The position numbers and the translations under genes are program-made. Below are positions 30,332 to 37,182 of a DNA stretch of 64,000 nt, one piece after another. The notes under the pieces were generated by a model. The model saw only the letters and a program-made list of their open reading frames with translations. It made no database searches and was not told the DNA's origin. Source of the stretch: Sandaracinus amylolyticus (GTDB lineage: Bacteria; Myxococcota_A; Polyangia; Polyangiales; Sandaracinaceae). Where the stretch lies: positions 8,742,001 through 8,806,000 of the forward strand of contig NZ_CP011125.1 of the NCBI RefSeq assembly GCF_000737325.1, read 5' to 3'. Within the stretch, counting starts at the first letter, position 1, and every line of letters starts with the position of its first letter.

Positions 30332-30363
30332 GGCTATCCGCTCATCCGGATGAGCGGATAGCC
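30332..30363. promoter_or_regulatory. Perfect 32-bp palindrome upstream of the encapsulin operon
   Basis: The sequence GGCTATCCGCTCATCC is followed at once by its exact reverse complement GGATGAGCGGATAGCC, giving 16-bp arms with no spacer. It lies ten bases after the putative anti-sigma gene and about 85 bases before the cargo gene. With no loop and no T-run it is a poor terminator; an operator for a dimeric regulator is more likely. It is the strongest simple palindrome noticed in the window. Confidence 0.6.
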
Positions 30364-30448
30364 ACCTTCGCTCACGACACCAATCGAGTCCTCGCTGCCG
30401 GGACCCGAGCTCGTGCGCGCTTGACGCGCTTCGACGGCGCGCCCCACG

Positions 30449-30790
30449 ATGCCCGGAATGGCGAGCGAAGAGCGCGCGCACGGCCCTGCGACCAAGGTCG
30501 CGATCCGGAACCTCTCGGCCCTCAAGCCCGAGCACCAGCAGCTCCTCCGCACGCTGCTGGCCGACGCCGGCATGGCGACCGCGACGCTCGAGACGCTGGT
30601 CGAGCATCTCCTCGAAGAAGAGGACACGCGGCTGCAGACCGCGCTCTCGCGCGTGAAGGCGGGGCACTCGACGGTCGAGGCCGCGTCGGCGGCGAGCGCG
30701 CGCCGCGGCGCGACGGTGGGCTCGCTGCGCACCGAGCGTGGAAGCGCGCCGGGCGGCGCGCGCGGCACCGTGGGATCGCTGCGCAAGTAA
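30449..30790 (+). CDS. Putative encapsulin cargo protein with two loading peptides
   Basis: A 113-residue protein with a helical domain (residues about 15-80; LVEHLLEEEDTRLQTAL is one helix) and a flexible Gly/Ala/Arg tail. The tail ends in RGTVGSLRK, and about 18 residues earlier carries ATVGSLRTE. Both match the family 1 encapsulin loading peptide known from Myxococcus (LTVGSLRR). The shell gene lies two genes downstream on the same strand. The domain lacks the ExxH pattern of encapsulated ferritins and is not a peroxidase or flavin protein, so the cargo type is unfamiliar. An internal ATG at 30458 is an alternative start. Confidence 0.82.
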   Translation: MPGMASEERAHGPATKVAIRNLSALKPEHQQLLRTLLADAGMATATLETLVEHLLEEEDTRLQTALSRVKAGHSTVEAASAASARRGATVGSLRTERGSAPGGARGTVGSLRK

Positions 30791-30791
30791 C

Positions 30792-31499
30792 GTGGCGCGC
30801 ACCATCGCGATCACGATCGCCGCGGCGCTGATCGCGGGGATCGCGGGCTACACGCTCGGCGCGTCGAGCGCACCGCAGGTGGCGATCGAGCCCTCGCCCG
30901 AGCCCGACCGCGAGCCGCGCGAGGAGGACGACGCGCTCGCGCTCGAGTCGGATCCCTCTGCGCTGCAGGCCTGTGAGGACCGACTCGCGTCCGCCGAAGC
31001 GGCGCTCGCGCTGCGACCGGCGCGCGCCGAGGGCCCTGCGATCGATCCCGCGACGCTGCCCGAGCCGGCGCGCGTGGCGCTCGAGTCGCCCGAGGTCTCG
31101 CGCGCCATCGACGCCGAGGTCGAGCGCCGCATGACCGAGCGCATCGAGCAGGAGCGCGCGCGCCGCGAGGCCGAGTGGGCGGCGCGTCGGGCCGAGCTGC
31201 GCGAGCGCCTCCGCGCGATCGGCATCGACGACGCGACGATGGGCGAGATCACGCCGACGCTCTGCGCGATCCGCGACGTGTACCGGCAGGCGTGGCAGGA
31301 CCGGCGCGCGGGCGCTGGCGGCGGTGGCGGCGGCGATGCGGGCGTGCGCGGTGGACGGCGCGCGCTGCGCGAGGCGACGCGCCCGATGCGCGAGGAGGTC
31401 GAGCAGGCGCTCGGCCCCGAGCGGACGGCCCGCCTCGAGGACGAAGGCGGCATGCGCGCGCTGGGGATGGCCGCGGAGTGCGGCGACGGACCGCGCTGA
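30792..31499 (+). CDS. Membrane-anchored helical protein in the encapsulin operon
   Basis: A 235-residue protein starting with GTG one base after the cargo stop. One N-terminal transmembrane helix (IAITIAAALIAGIAGYTLG, residues 4-23) is followed by an acidic Pro/Glu stretch and a long charged helical, probably coiled-coil region (residues about 100-160, VERRMTERIEQERARREAE), a Gly-rich hinge and a final helix with one cysteine. No encapsulin loading peptide is present. It lies between cargo and shell genes, so a membrane tether or regulator is possible. I do not recognise a family. Confidence 0.75.
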   Translation: MARTIAITIAAALIAGIAGYTLGASSAPQVAIEPSPEPDREPREEDDALALESDPSALQACEDRLASAEAALALRPARAEGPAIDPATLPEPARVALESPEVSRAIDAEVERRMTERIEQERARREAEWAARRAELRERLRAIGIDDATMGEITPTLCAIRDVYRQAWQDRRAGAGGGGGGDAGVRGGRRALREATRPMREEVEQALGPERTARLEDEGGMRALGMAAECGDGPR

Positions 31500-31539
31500 C
31501 GGCGCTGCAGCGACGCGCGCGTTCGTCTACTCTCGCGGC

Positions 31540-32361
31540 ATGAACCAGAGCCCGCTCACCGACGAGCAGTGGGAGTTCCTGCAGCAAGAGGTCGTGCGTG
31601 AAGCGCGACGCACGTTGGTCGGTCGCCGACTCCTCGGCATCTACGGTCCACTCGGCGCCGGTCTCGAGTCGGTCGCGGTCGAGCAGTACGGCCCGGACGA
31701 AGACGCGGAGATCGAGTTCCTGAGCCGCACCGATCCCAAGCCGATCCACGGCGCGAACGAGGTCATCCTCCGCGTCCCGATCCTCTACAAGGACTTCGTC
31801 CTCCACTGGCGCGACGTCGCCTTCAGCAAGAAGCTCGGCGCGCCGCTCGACGCGTCGCGCGCGATCCGCGCGGCGCACGCGGTCGCGGATCGCGAGGACA
31901 CGCTGATCTTCAACGGCGATCCGCGCCTCGGGATCGAGGGCCTGCTGAACGCGCGCGGGCGCAAGACGGTCGCGCGCAGCGACTGGACGAAGTACGGCAA
32001 CGCGTACCGCGACGTCGTGCGCGCGACCGAGGTGCTGCTCGAGAGCAACCACCACCGCCCGTTCGCGCTCGCGGTGTCGGCGCAGGACTACGCGCGCCTG
32101 GTGCAGCAGCTCGAGGGCCAGTTCGCGCCGGAGATCGACTCGATCCTGCGCCTGTGCGACGACGGCGTGTACACCACGCCGACGATCCCGCAGGGCAAGG
32201 CGGTCCTGCTCTCGACCGGCGATCAGAACTTCGACATCGCGGTCACCGAGGACCTCACGATCGCGTACCTCGGCGAGCGCGATCAGGACTATCCATTCCG
32301 CGTCTACGAGTGCCTCGCGCTGCGCATCAAGCGCCCGAGCGCGATCTGCACGATCGAGTGA
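31540..32361 (+). CDS. Encapsulin shell protein (family 1)
   Basis: A 273-residue HK97-fold protein that assembles into a hollow compartment. It follows the family 1 layout throughout: PLTDEQWEFLQQEVVREA (N-terminal arm), VGRRLLGIYGPLGAGLESVAV, PILYKDFVLHWRDV (E-loop region), DTLIFNGDPRLGIEGLLNARG, PFALAVSAQDYARL (P-domain) and a C-terminal FDIAVTEDLTIAYLGERDQDYPFRVYECLALR. Length and sequence agree with Thermotoga and Myxococcus shells. No phage packaging, tail or integrase genes are nearby, so it is not a prophage capsid. It ends the operon with the tagged cargo and is followed by a strong hairpin. Confidence 0.95.
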   Translation: MNQSPLTDEQWEFLQQEVVREARRTLVGRRLLGIYGPLGAGLESVAVEQYGPDEDAEIEFLSRTDPKPIHGANEVILRVPILYKDFVLHWRDVAFSKKLGAPLDASRAIRAAHAVADREDTLIFNGDPRLGIEGLLNARGRKTVARSDWTKYGNAYRDVVRATEVLLESNHHRPFALAVSAQDYARLVQQLEGQFAPEIDSILRLCDDGVYTTPTIPQGKAVLLSTGDQNFDIAVTEDLTIAYLGERDQDYPFRVYECLALRIKRPSAICTIE

Positions 32362-32375
32362 GCCTCGACCGGAGT

Positions 32376-32441
32376 GCTCGTCCCGCAGGTCCCGCACGGG
32401 AGCGCGCGAAGCGCGCAGACGGTAGGGACCCGCGGGCGAGC
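32376..32441. terminator. Bidirectional terminator-like hairpin after encapsulin
   Basis: Arms at 32376-32393 (GCTCGTCCCGCAGGTCCC) and 32425-32441 pair with one mismatch and one missing base; a second hairpin GCGCGC-GAA-GCGCGC (32402-32416) sits inside. It lies between the end of the encapsulin gene and the end of the convergent AgmX-domain gene, so it can stop transcription from both sides. No T-run follows, as is common at this GC content. Confidence 0.65.
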
Positions 32442-32454
32442 GACGCTTCTCGCG

Positions 32455-33225
32455 TCACTCGCCGTACGCCGCGATGTTCCCGTCGAAGCGATGCTCCATC
32501 GGGAACGGCGCGCTCGGCGGGCGCGGCACGGTCCAGCGGCTCATCTCGCGCGTCAGGCACTCCGTGAGCTGCGGGAACAGATCGCCCGCCGGGATCGCGC
32601 CGCGCATGCGACCGTCGGCCTGGATCGTCAGCTCGACGCGCAGCTGTCGCTCCGGGGACTCGAGCGCGCGCCGCGAGCGCTCGAAGCACGCGTGCACCGA
32701 GGGCTGATGCGACTCGAGCGCGCGCACGACCGACTCGCGATACGCCGCGGTGCGCGGATCGCCCGCCGCCCCGCCACCACCACCGCCACGCTGCTCGCGG
32801 AACGCGAGCTCGAGCGTCAGCGTCGTCGCGCGCGCCCGCGAGCCGAAGCGCAGCCCGCTCAGCGCGCGCTGCACGCATGCGCGCGCGTTCTGCTCGTCCG
32901 GACGCGCGTCACCGTCGAAGCGGACCTCGGTGACGCGGCCCGGCGGCGACACCGTGAGCACTGCATTCACCGGCCGTCCGATCAGCGGCGCGGCCTCGTT
33001 CGCGCACGCCGCGAGCGCCTCGGTGACGCGATTGGGCAGCTCGTCGAGCTGCGACTGCGGGATCGACGCGCCGCTCATCTCGTACCCGACCGCGGCGCCC
33101 GAGGCGGTGCGCGGGATGCCGGTCGCCGGACCGGGCGAAGCGGCGCTCCCTTGCGCGTGGGCCGCGCCGATCGGGGCGAGCATCGCGAGAGAGATCACCA
33201 CGCTGGGGATGATTCGTCGCTGCAT
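32455..33225 (-). CDS. Secreted protein with two AgmX-type C-terminal domains
   Basis: A 256-residue protein with a signal peptide (VVISLAMLAPIGAAHAQ). Two related alpha/beta domains follow: about 55-140 (RVTEALAACANEAAPLIGRPVNAVLTV, with ACVQRALSGLRF) and about 160-250 (VVRALESHQPSVHACFERSRR, then LTECLTREMSRWTVPRP). This is the layout of the AgmX/PglI C-terminal domain, a TonB-C-like fold common in myxobacteria, each with a Cys pair. It is periplasmic or surface-exposed. A GTG three bases earlier (33228) is an alternative start. Divergent from a second AgmX-domain gene. Confidence 0.85.
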   Translation of the reverse strand: MQRRIIPSVVISLAMLAPIGAAHAQGSAASPGPATGIPRTASGAAVGYEMSGASIPQSQLDELPNRVTEALAACANEAAPLIGRPVNAVLTVSPPGRVTEVRFDGDARPDEQNARACVQRALSGLRFGSRARATTLTLELAFREQRGGGGGGAAGDPRTAAYRESVVRALESHQPSVHACFERSRRALESPERQLRVELTIQADGRMRGAIPAGDLFPQLTECLTREMSRWTVPRPPSAPFPMEHRFDGNIAAYGE

Positions 33226-33260
33226 CACCCACCAATGTAGCCCCCGCGCGTCCGTTCATT

Positions 33261-33307
33261 CGATCCGCGGACGGTGTTCCCGTCCGTTCCGACGGGCCCG
33301 CGGATCG
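33261..33307. promoter_or_regulatory. Nested inverted repeat between divergent AgmX-domain genes
   Basis: CGATCCGCGG (33261-33270) is the exact reverse complement of CCGCGGATCG (33298-33307); inside, GGACGG and CCGTCC form a second dyad. The structure sits in the middle of the 137-bp divergent promoter region, where it could serve as a shared operator. No regulator gene is adjacent. Confidence 0.4.
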
Positions 33308-33362
33308 CACCGTCCCGCTGCGTGCTTGAATGACGGCGCACGTCCCACGCGTCTGAGGACCC

Positions 33363-34091
33363 ATGCGCACCGCCTTCCTTCTCGGTCTCGCGCTCTCGTT
33401 GTCGTCGCTCGCGACCATCGCCCACGCGCAGGACCCCGCGGCGAGCGCGCGCACCGTCGCGCAGTGCCTGCGTGAGCACGACGAGCAGGTGCAGCGTCTG
33501 ATGCGCCTGCTCGAGCAGGCCGAGACGCGCGCGCACGAGCCCGGGATCGCCGACGACGTCCGGCGCGACGCGGCCGCGTCGGTCACCGCGCTCGTCGATC
33601 GCATCCGCGCGCACGCGCAGCAGGTGCGGCACTGCATCGAGCGCAACCCGATCCCGGTGCACGTCGACGGCACGGTCACCGAGACCACCGCGGACCCCGC
33701 GCACGACTCGCTCGCCGCCGATCGCGGCACCGTGCACCAGATCGAGAGCGGCACCCAGCTCGCGCCCTCGGTGCGCGCGGTGCGCGGCGAGCGCGTCGAC
33801 GGCTCGGGCCAGGCCCCGGACGAGAACGTGCGCGCCGCGATGCGCGGGATCGGATCGCGGCTCGCCGCGTGTTACGGCCAGTACCTCGATCGCGCGGCGC
33901 ACCGCGCCGGCGAGGTGACGCTGACGTTCACCGCGAGCGACGGCGGGCGCGTCGGCAGCGCGCAGCTCGAGGGCGCGGGCGGCTTCGACACCACGATGCG
34001 CCAGTGCGTCGAGCGCGCCGCCGTCGAGATGGTGGTGCGCGGACAGCGCGGTCGCGCGGTGTACTCGTACGTCGTGCGCTTCGGCGACTGA
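33363..34091 (+). CDS. Secreted protein with AgmX-type C-terminal domain
   Basis: A 242-residue protein with a signal peptide (LLGLALSLSSLATIAHAQ). Residues 28-95 form a helical, charged segment with two cysteines (QCLREHDEQVQRLMRLLEQ); a linker leads to the C-terminal domain (about 150-242) containing ENVRAAMRGIGSRLAACYGQYL, GEVTLTFTASDGGRVGSAQL and TTMRQCVERAA. The last domain matches the AgmX/PglI C-terminal fold and resembles the halves of the divergent neighbour. Probably an envelope protein of the motility or TonB-like type; the precise role is unknown. Confidence 0.85.
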   Translation: MRTAFLLGLALSLSSLATIAHAQDPAASARTVAQCLREHDEQVQRLMRLLEQAETRAHEPGIADDVRRDAAASVTALVDRIRAHAQQVRHCIERNPIPVHVDGTVTETTADPAHDSLAADRGTVHQIESGTQLAPSVRAVRGERVDGSGQAPDENVRAAMRGIGSRLAACYGQYLDRAAHRAGEVTLTFTASDGGRVGSAQLEGAGGFDTTMRQCVERAAVEMVVRGQRGRAVYSYVVRFGD

Positions 34092-34700
34092 TCACGCGCC
34101 GGCGAGCTCGCGATCGATCTGCTCGCGACGCTGGAACGCCGGGCGCGCACGCACGCGCTCGAGGTACGCGTGCATCGCGGGCGTCGGCGTGATCGCCTCC
34201 ACGATGCTCACCGCGTAGTGCAGCATCGCGCCGATCTGCACGTCGGCCGCGGTGAACCGGTCGCCGACGAGGTACGGCGACGCGGAGAGCGCGCGATCGA
34301 CGTGTCGCACCGCGTCGTCGAGCGTGCCGAACGACACGCCCAGCGGCACGTACGACCAATCCGAGAGCCGCGCGGTGATCGCGGGGTCGAGCACCGCGTC
34401 GGAGTAGACGAGCCAGCTCAGGAACGCCGCGCGACGCGGGTCACCGAAGCGCGGGGCGAGCCCGGTCTCGGGGAAGCTCTCCGCGAGGTGCAGCGCGATC
34501 GCCGCGCGCTCGGTGATCGTCACGCCGTCCAGCACGACGGCGGGCACCTTCTTGTGCGCTTGGATCTCGCGGTACCCCTCGGGCGCGCCGCCGGTCGCGC
34601 GGATCGGCACGACGTCGAGCTGATACGGCACGCCGAGCTCCTCGAGGAGCCACACGGTCGACGACGAGCGCGAGTAGGGAGCGTGGAAGAGCTTGATCAC
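34092..34700 (-). CDS. Glutathione S-transferase
   Basis: A 202-residue GST: the thioredoxin-like N-domain begins IKLFHAPYSRSSSTVWLLEELG, with a Ser/Tyr near residue 9-10 in the catalytic position, and includes VPAVVLDGVTITERAAIALHL, the cis-Pro and glutathione gamma-Glu binding motif. The helical C-domain contains FTAADVQIGAMLHY. The GTG start (34700) and its AAGGAGAA site are part of a hairpin: CGGTTCG (34700-34706) pairs with CGAACCG (34715-34721), leaving the ribosome site in the loop. Its end abuts the end of the convergent AgmX gene without a gap. Confidence 0.92.
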   Translation of the reverse strand: MIKLFHAPYSRSSSTVWLLEELGVPYQLDVVPIRATGGAPEGYREIQAHKKVPAVVLDGVTITERAAIALHLAESFPETGLAPRFGDPRRAAFLSWLVYSDAVLDPAITARLSDWSYVPLGVSFGTLDDAVRHVDRALSASPYLVGDRFTAADVQIGAMLHYAVSIVEAITPTPAMHAYLERVRARPAFQRREQIDRELAGA

Positions 34701-34759
34701 GGTTCGTTCTCCTTCGAACCGGACGATGACCGGCGTCAGTGTCAGGTGATTGTCAGGAT

Positions 34760-36100
34760 ATGTCCGGCGCTCGATCCGCGCGCTACGACGCGGTCGTGCT
34801 CCTTCCTCCCGGGCTGTCCCGCGACGACGTGATCGCGCTCGAGCGCCGTCACGTCTGGCCTCCGTACACGTCGAGCGAGAAGCACGAGCAGCAGGAGCCG
34901 CTCGTGATCGTGCGCGGCGAGGGCGCGTGGATCGTCGACGCGAACGAGCGCCGCTACCTCGACGGAGTGTCGTCGTGGTGGACCTGCACGCTCGGCCACG
35001 ATCCGCCGCGCCTGCGCCGCGTGCTGCGCGAGCAGGCGGAGCAGCTGATCCACGTCGCGGCCGGCGGCATCACCCACGCGCCGATCGCGCTGCTCGCGAA
35101 GGAGCTCGCCGAGGTCGCGCCCTCGGGCCTGACGCGCACGCACTTCAGCGACGACGGGAGCACGTCGGTCGAGGTCGCGATCAAGATCGCGTTCCAGCAC
35201 TGGCAGCAGAACGGGCGCCCGAAGCGTCATCGCTTCGTCGCGCTCGCGGGCGCGTACCACGGCGACACGATCGGTGCGGCGAGCCTCGCGGCGCTCGAGG
35301 AGTTCAGCGGCGTGTTCGGCCCGCTGCTCTTCGACATCGTGCGCCCGCCGCCGCCCGACGAGGGATGGGACGCGGTGATCGATCACGTCGAGCGCGAGCT
35401 GCGCGCGCGCCCCGACGAGATCGCGGGCGTGGTGGTCGAGCCGCTGATCCAGGGCGCGGCCGGGATGCGCATGCACCCGCCCGAGGTGCTGCAGCGCCTG
35501 CGCGCGATCACCCGCGAGATCGACACGTTCCTGATCGCCGACGAGGTCTTCACCGGCTACGGCCGCACCGGGCACATGTTCGCGTGTCAGCGCGCGGGCA
35601 TCACGCCGGACCTGATGTGCATCGCGAAGGGCTTCACCGCCGGCATCCTCCCGATGGCCGCGACGATGGCGACCGATCGTGTGTACGACGGGTTCCGCGG
35701 CGGCCCGTCACGCGCGCTGATGCACGGCCACACGTTCTGCGGGCACCCGCTCGGCGCGGCGATCGCGCGCGAGGTGCTCGCGATCTATCGCGACGAGAAG
35801 ATCGTCGAGGGCGTCGCGCCGCGCGCCGCGACGATCGCGCGACGGTTCGCGAAGATCGCGGAGATTCCCGGCGTGCGGCGGGTGCGTCACCTCGGGACGA
35901 TCGGCGCGGCCGACCTCGGAGAAGGCGGCTACTCCGGCGCGATGGGCCACCGCGTGTACGAAGAAGCGCTGCGCCGCGGCGCGTACCTGCGCCCGCTGGG
36001 CGACACCGTGTACGTCGCGCCGCCGCTGAACGTGACGTTCGAAGAGCTCGAGCTCCTGCTCGACATCCTCGAGGAGTCGATCCGCGCCGCCATCGCGTAG
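34760..36100 (+). CDS. bioA: Adenosylmethionine-8-amino-7-oxononanoate aminotransferase
   Basis: A 446-residue class III PLP aminotransferase for biotin synthesis, which converts KAPA to DAPA using SAM as amino donor. Family landmarks are ALERRHVWPPYTSS at the N-terminus, the SSWWTCTLGH tyrosine/tryptophan loop characteristic of BioA, ALAGAYHGDTIGAAS, ADEVFTGYGRTG with the PLP-binding Asp near 260, and IAKGFTAGILPMA with the Schiff-base Lys near 290. The ATG at 34760 is preferred over a GTG at 34739. Other biotin genes are not nearby. Its product is cytoplasmic. Confidence 0.93.
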   Translation: MSGARSARYDAVVLLPPGLSRDDVIALERRHVWPPYTSSEKHEQQEPLVIVRGEGAWIVDANERRYLDGVSSWWTCTLGHDPPRLRRVLREQAEQLIHVAAGGITHAPIALLAKELAEVAPSGLTRTHFSDDGSTSVEVAIKIAFQHWQQNGRPKRHRFVALAGAYHGDTIGAASLAALEEFSGVFGPLLFDIVRPPPPDEGWDAVIDHVERELRARPDEIAGVVVEPLIQGAAGMRMHPPEVLQRLRAITREIDTFLIADEVFTGYGRTGHMFACQRAGITPDLMCIAKGFTAGILPMAATMATDRVYDGFRGGPSRALMHGHTFCGHPLGAAIAREVLAIYRDEKIVEGVAPRAATIARRFAKIAEIPGVRRVRHLGTIGAADLGEGGYSGAMGHRVYEEALRRGAYLRPLGDTVYVAPPLNVTFEELELLLDILEESIRAAIA

Positions 36101-36109
36101 CCTGTCGCG

Positions 36110-37150
36110 ATGATCGACTGGGACGCGCTGCGCTCGGGACGCGTCGACGGCCGCAGCGCCCGCGTGCGCGGCGCGCGCATCGGCGATGCGATCGGTGCGA
36201 TCGAGCTCGACGCCTCGGTCCGCTACGAGTCGATCGCGAGCGGTCCGCGCAGCCACGGGACCGACGGCGCGTTCGACATCCTGCCCGACGGTCGTCGCGT
36301 GCCCGTCTCGCCCGAGACGCTGCGCGAGGAGGTCGCCGCTCGCGGCGGACGAGTGTTCGTCGCGGGCACCACGTTCGAGCTGCGCGACGGCGTCGTGCGA
36401 CGCATCTGGGTGCGTGGACCGGGGCTCGAGGCCTTGCGCATCCGTGCCGAGGAGGAGATCGATCGCGCCTTCGGTCGTCCCGATGGTGTGGAGCTCGTGC
36501 TCGGGTGGCGCGTGCATCACTTCTTCGCGGCGGCGATCTCGATCGCGTGGGACGCCGCGACCGCGCGCGTCGAGCACGTCGCGTTCGGCGAGGTGATCTG
36601 GAGGCCGCGGGTGCTCGGCGCGATCGACGTGCTGCACGAGTGGCTCGGCTCGCCGCTGGCGGGCGATCCCACCGCGCGCGCGCCGAGCGACGGATCGCTC
36701 GCCGTGCGTCACGCGCGGGTGAACGCGCTGCTGCGCGCGTTCGAGCTGGGATCGCCGCAGAGCTTCGCGCGCGGTGAGTTCCTGCGGGCGCGCGCGCTCG
36801 ACGCCCATCCGCGCGCGCTCGCGAGGCTCGCGAAGCACGCCGGAGACCGTCGACCGCGGGATTTCTCTCTCGTGATCCTGTTCACCACGCTCATGCGTTA
36901 CCGCCGAGACGCCGACCGCGTGGTCCGCGGAAGCGAGGGATGGCTCGAGGCGGGCGACGCAGGCGTGCTCACCGCGCTCGCGCTCCAGGACCGCGCGAGC
37001 CGCGCGCTCGGAGCCGCGCTCGTCGACATCGACGACGTGCTCGCGGAGCTGATCGCGCCCGACGGGCGAACGTTCACCGAGCCCGATCTCGTCGCGCGCT
37101 GGGGCTGGCCCGACGTCGATCTCTTGCACCTGCGAGCCCAGGAGCTCTGA
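36110..37150 (+). CDS. Hypothetical protein
   Basis: A 346-residue soluble protein that begins nine bases after bioA, so it is probably co-transcribed with it. No signal peptide or membrane span is seen. Residues 20-110 look beta-rich (FDILPDGRRVPVSPETLREE, VFVAGTTFELRDGVVRRIWVRG), the middle is alpha/beta (VELVLGWRVHHFFAAAISIAWD), and residues 190-330 are helical. I recognise no family or motif. Base composition and codon pattern match the surroundings. Confidence 0.72.
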   Translation: MIDWDALRSGRVDGRSARVRGARIGDAIGAIELDASVRYESIASGPRSHGTDGAFDILPDGRRVPVSPETLREEVAARGGRVFVAGTTFELRDGVVRRIWVRGPGLEALRIRAEEEIDRAFGRPDGVELVLGWRVHHFFAAAISIAWDAATARVEHVAFGEVIWRPRVLGAIDVLHEWLGSPLAGDPTARAPSDGSLAVRHARVNALLRAFELGSPQSFARGEFLRARALDAHPRALARLAKHAGDRRPRDFSLVILFTTLMRYRRDADRVVRGSEGWLEAGDAGVLTALALQDRASRALGAALVDIDDVLAELIAPDGRTFTEPDLVARWGWPDVDLLHLRAQEL

Positions 37151-37182
37151 TCAGCGCCCGCGATCGCGCCGATCGTGTTCGC

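Noticed and set aside
31540-32361. Prophage major capsid gene
   Set aside because: The HK97 fold fits a family 1 encapsulin along its whole length, a cargo with loading tags is in the operon, and no phage genes are nearby.
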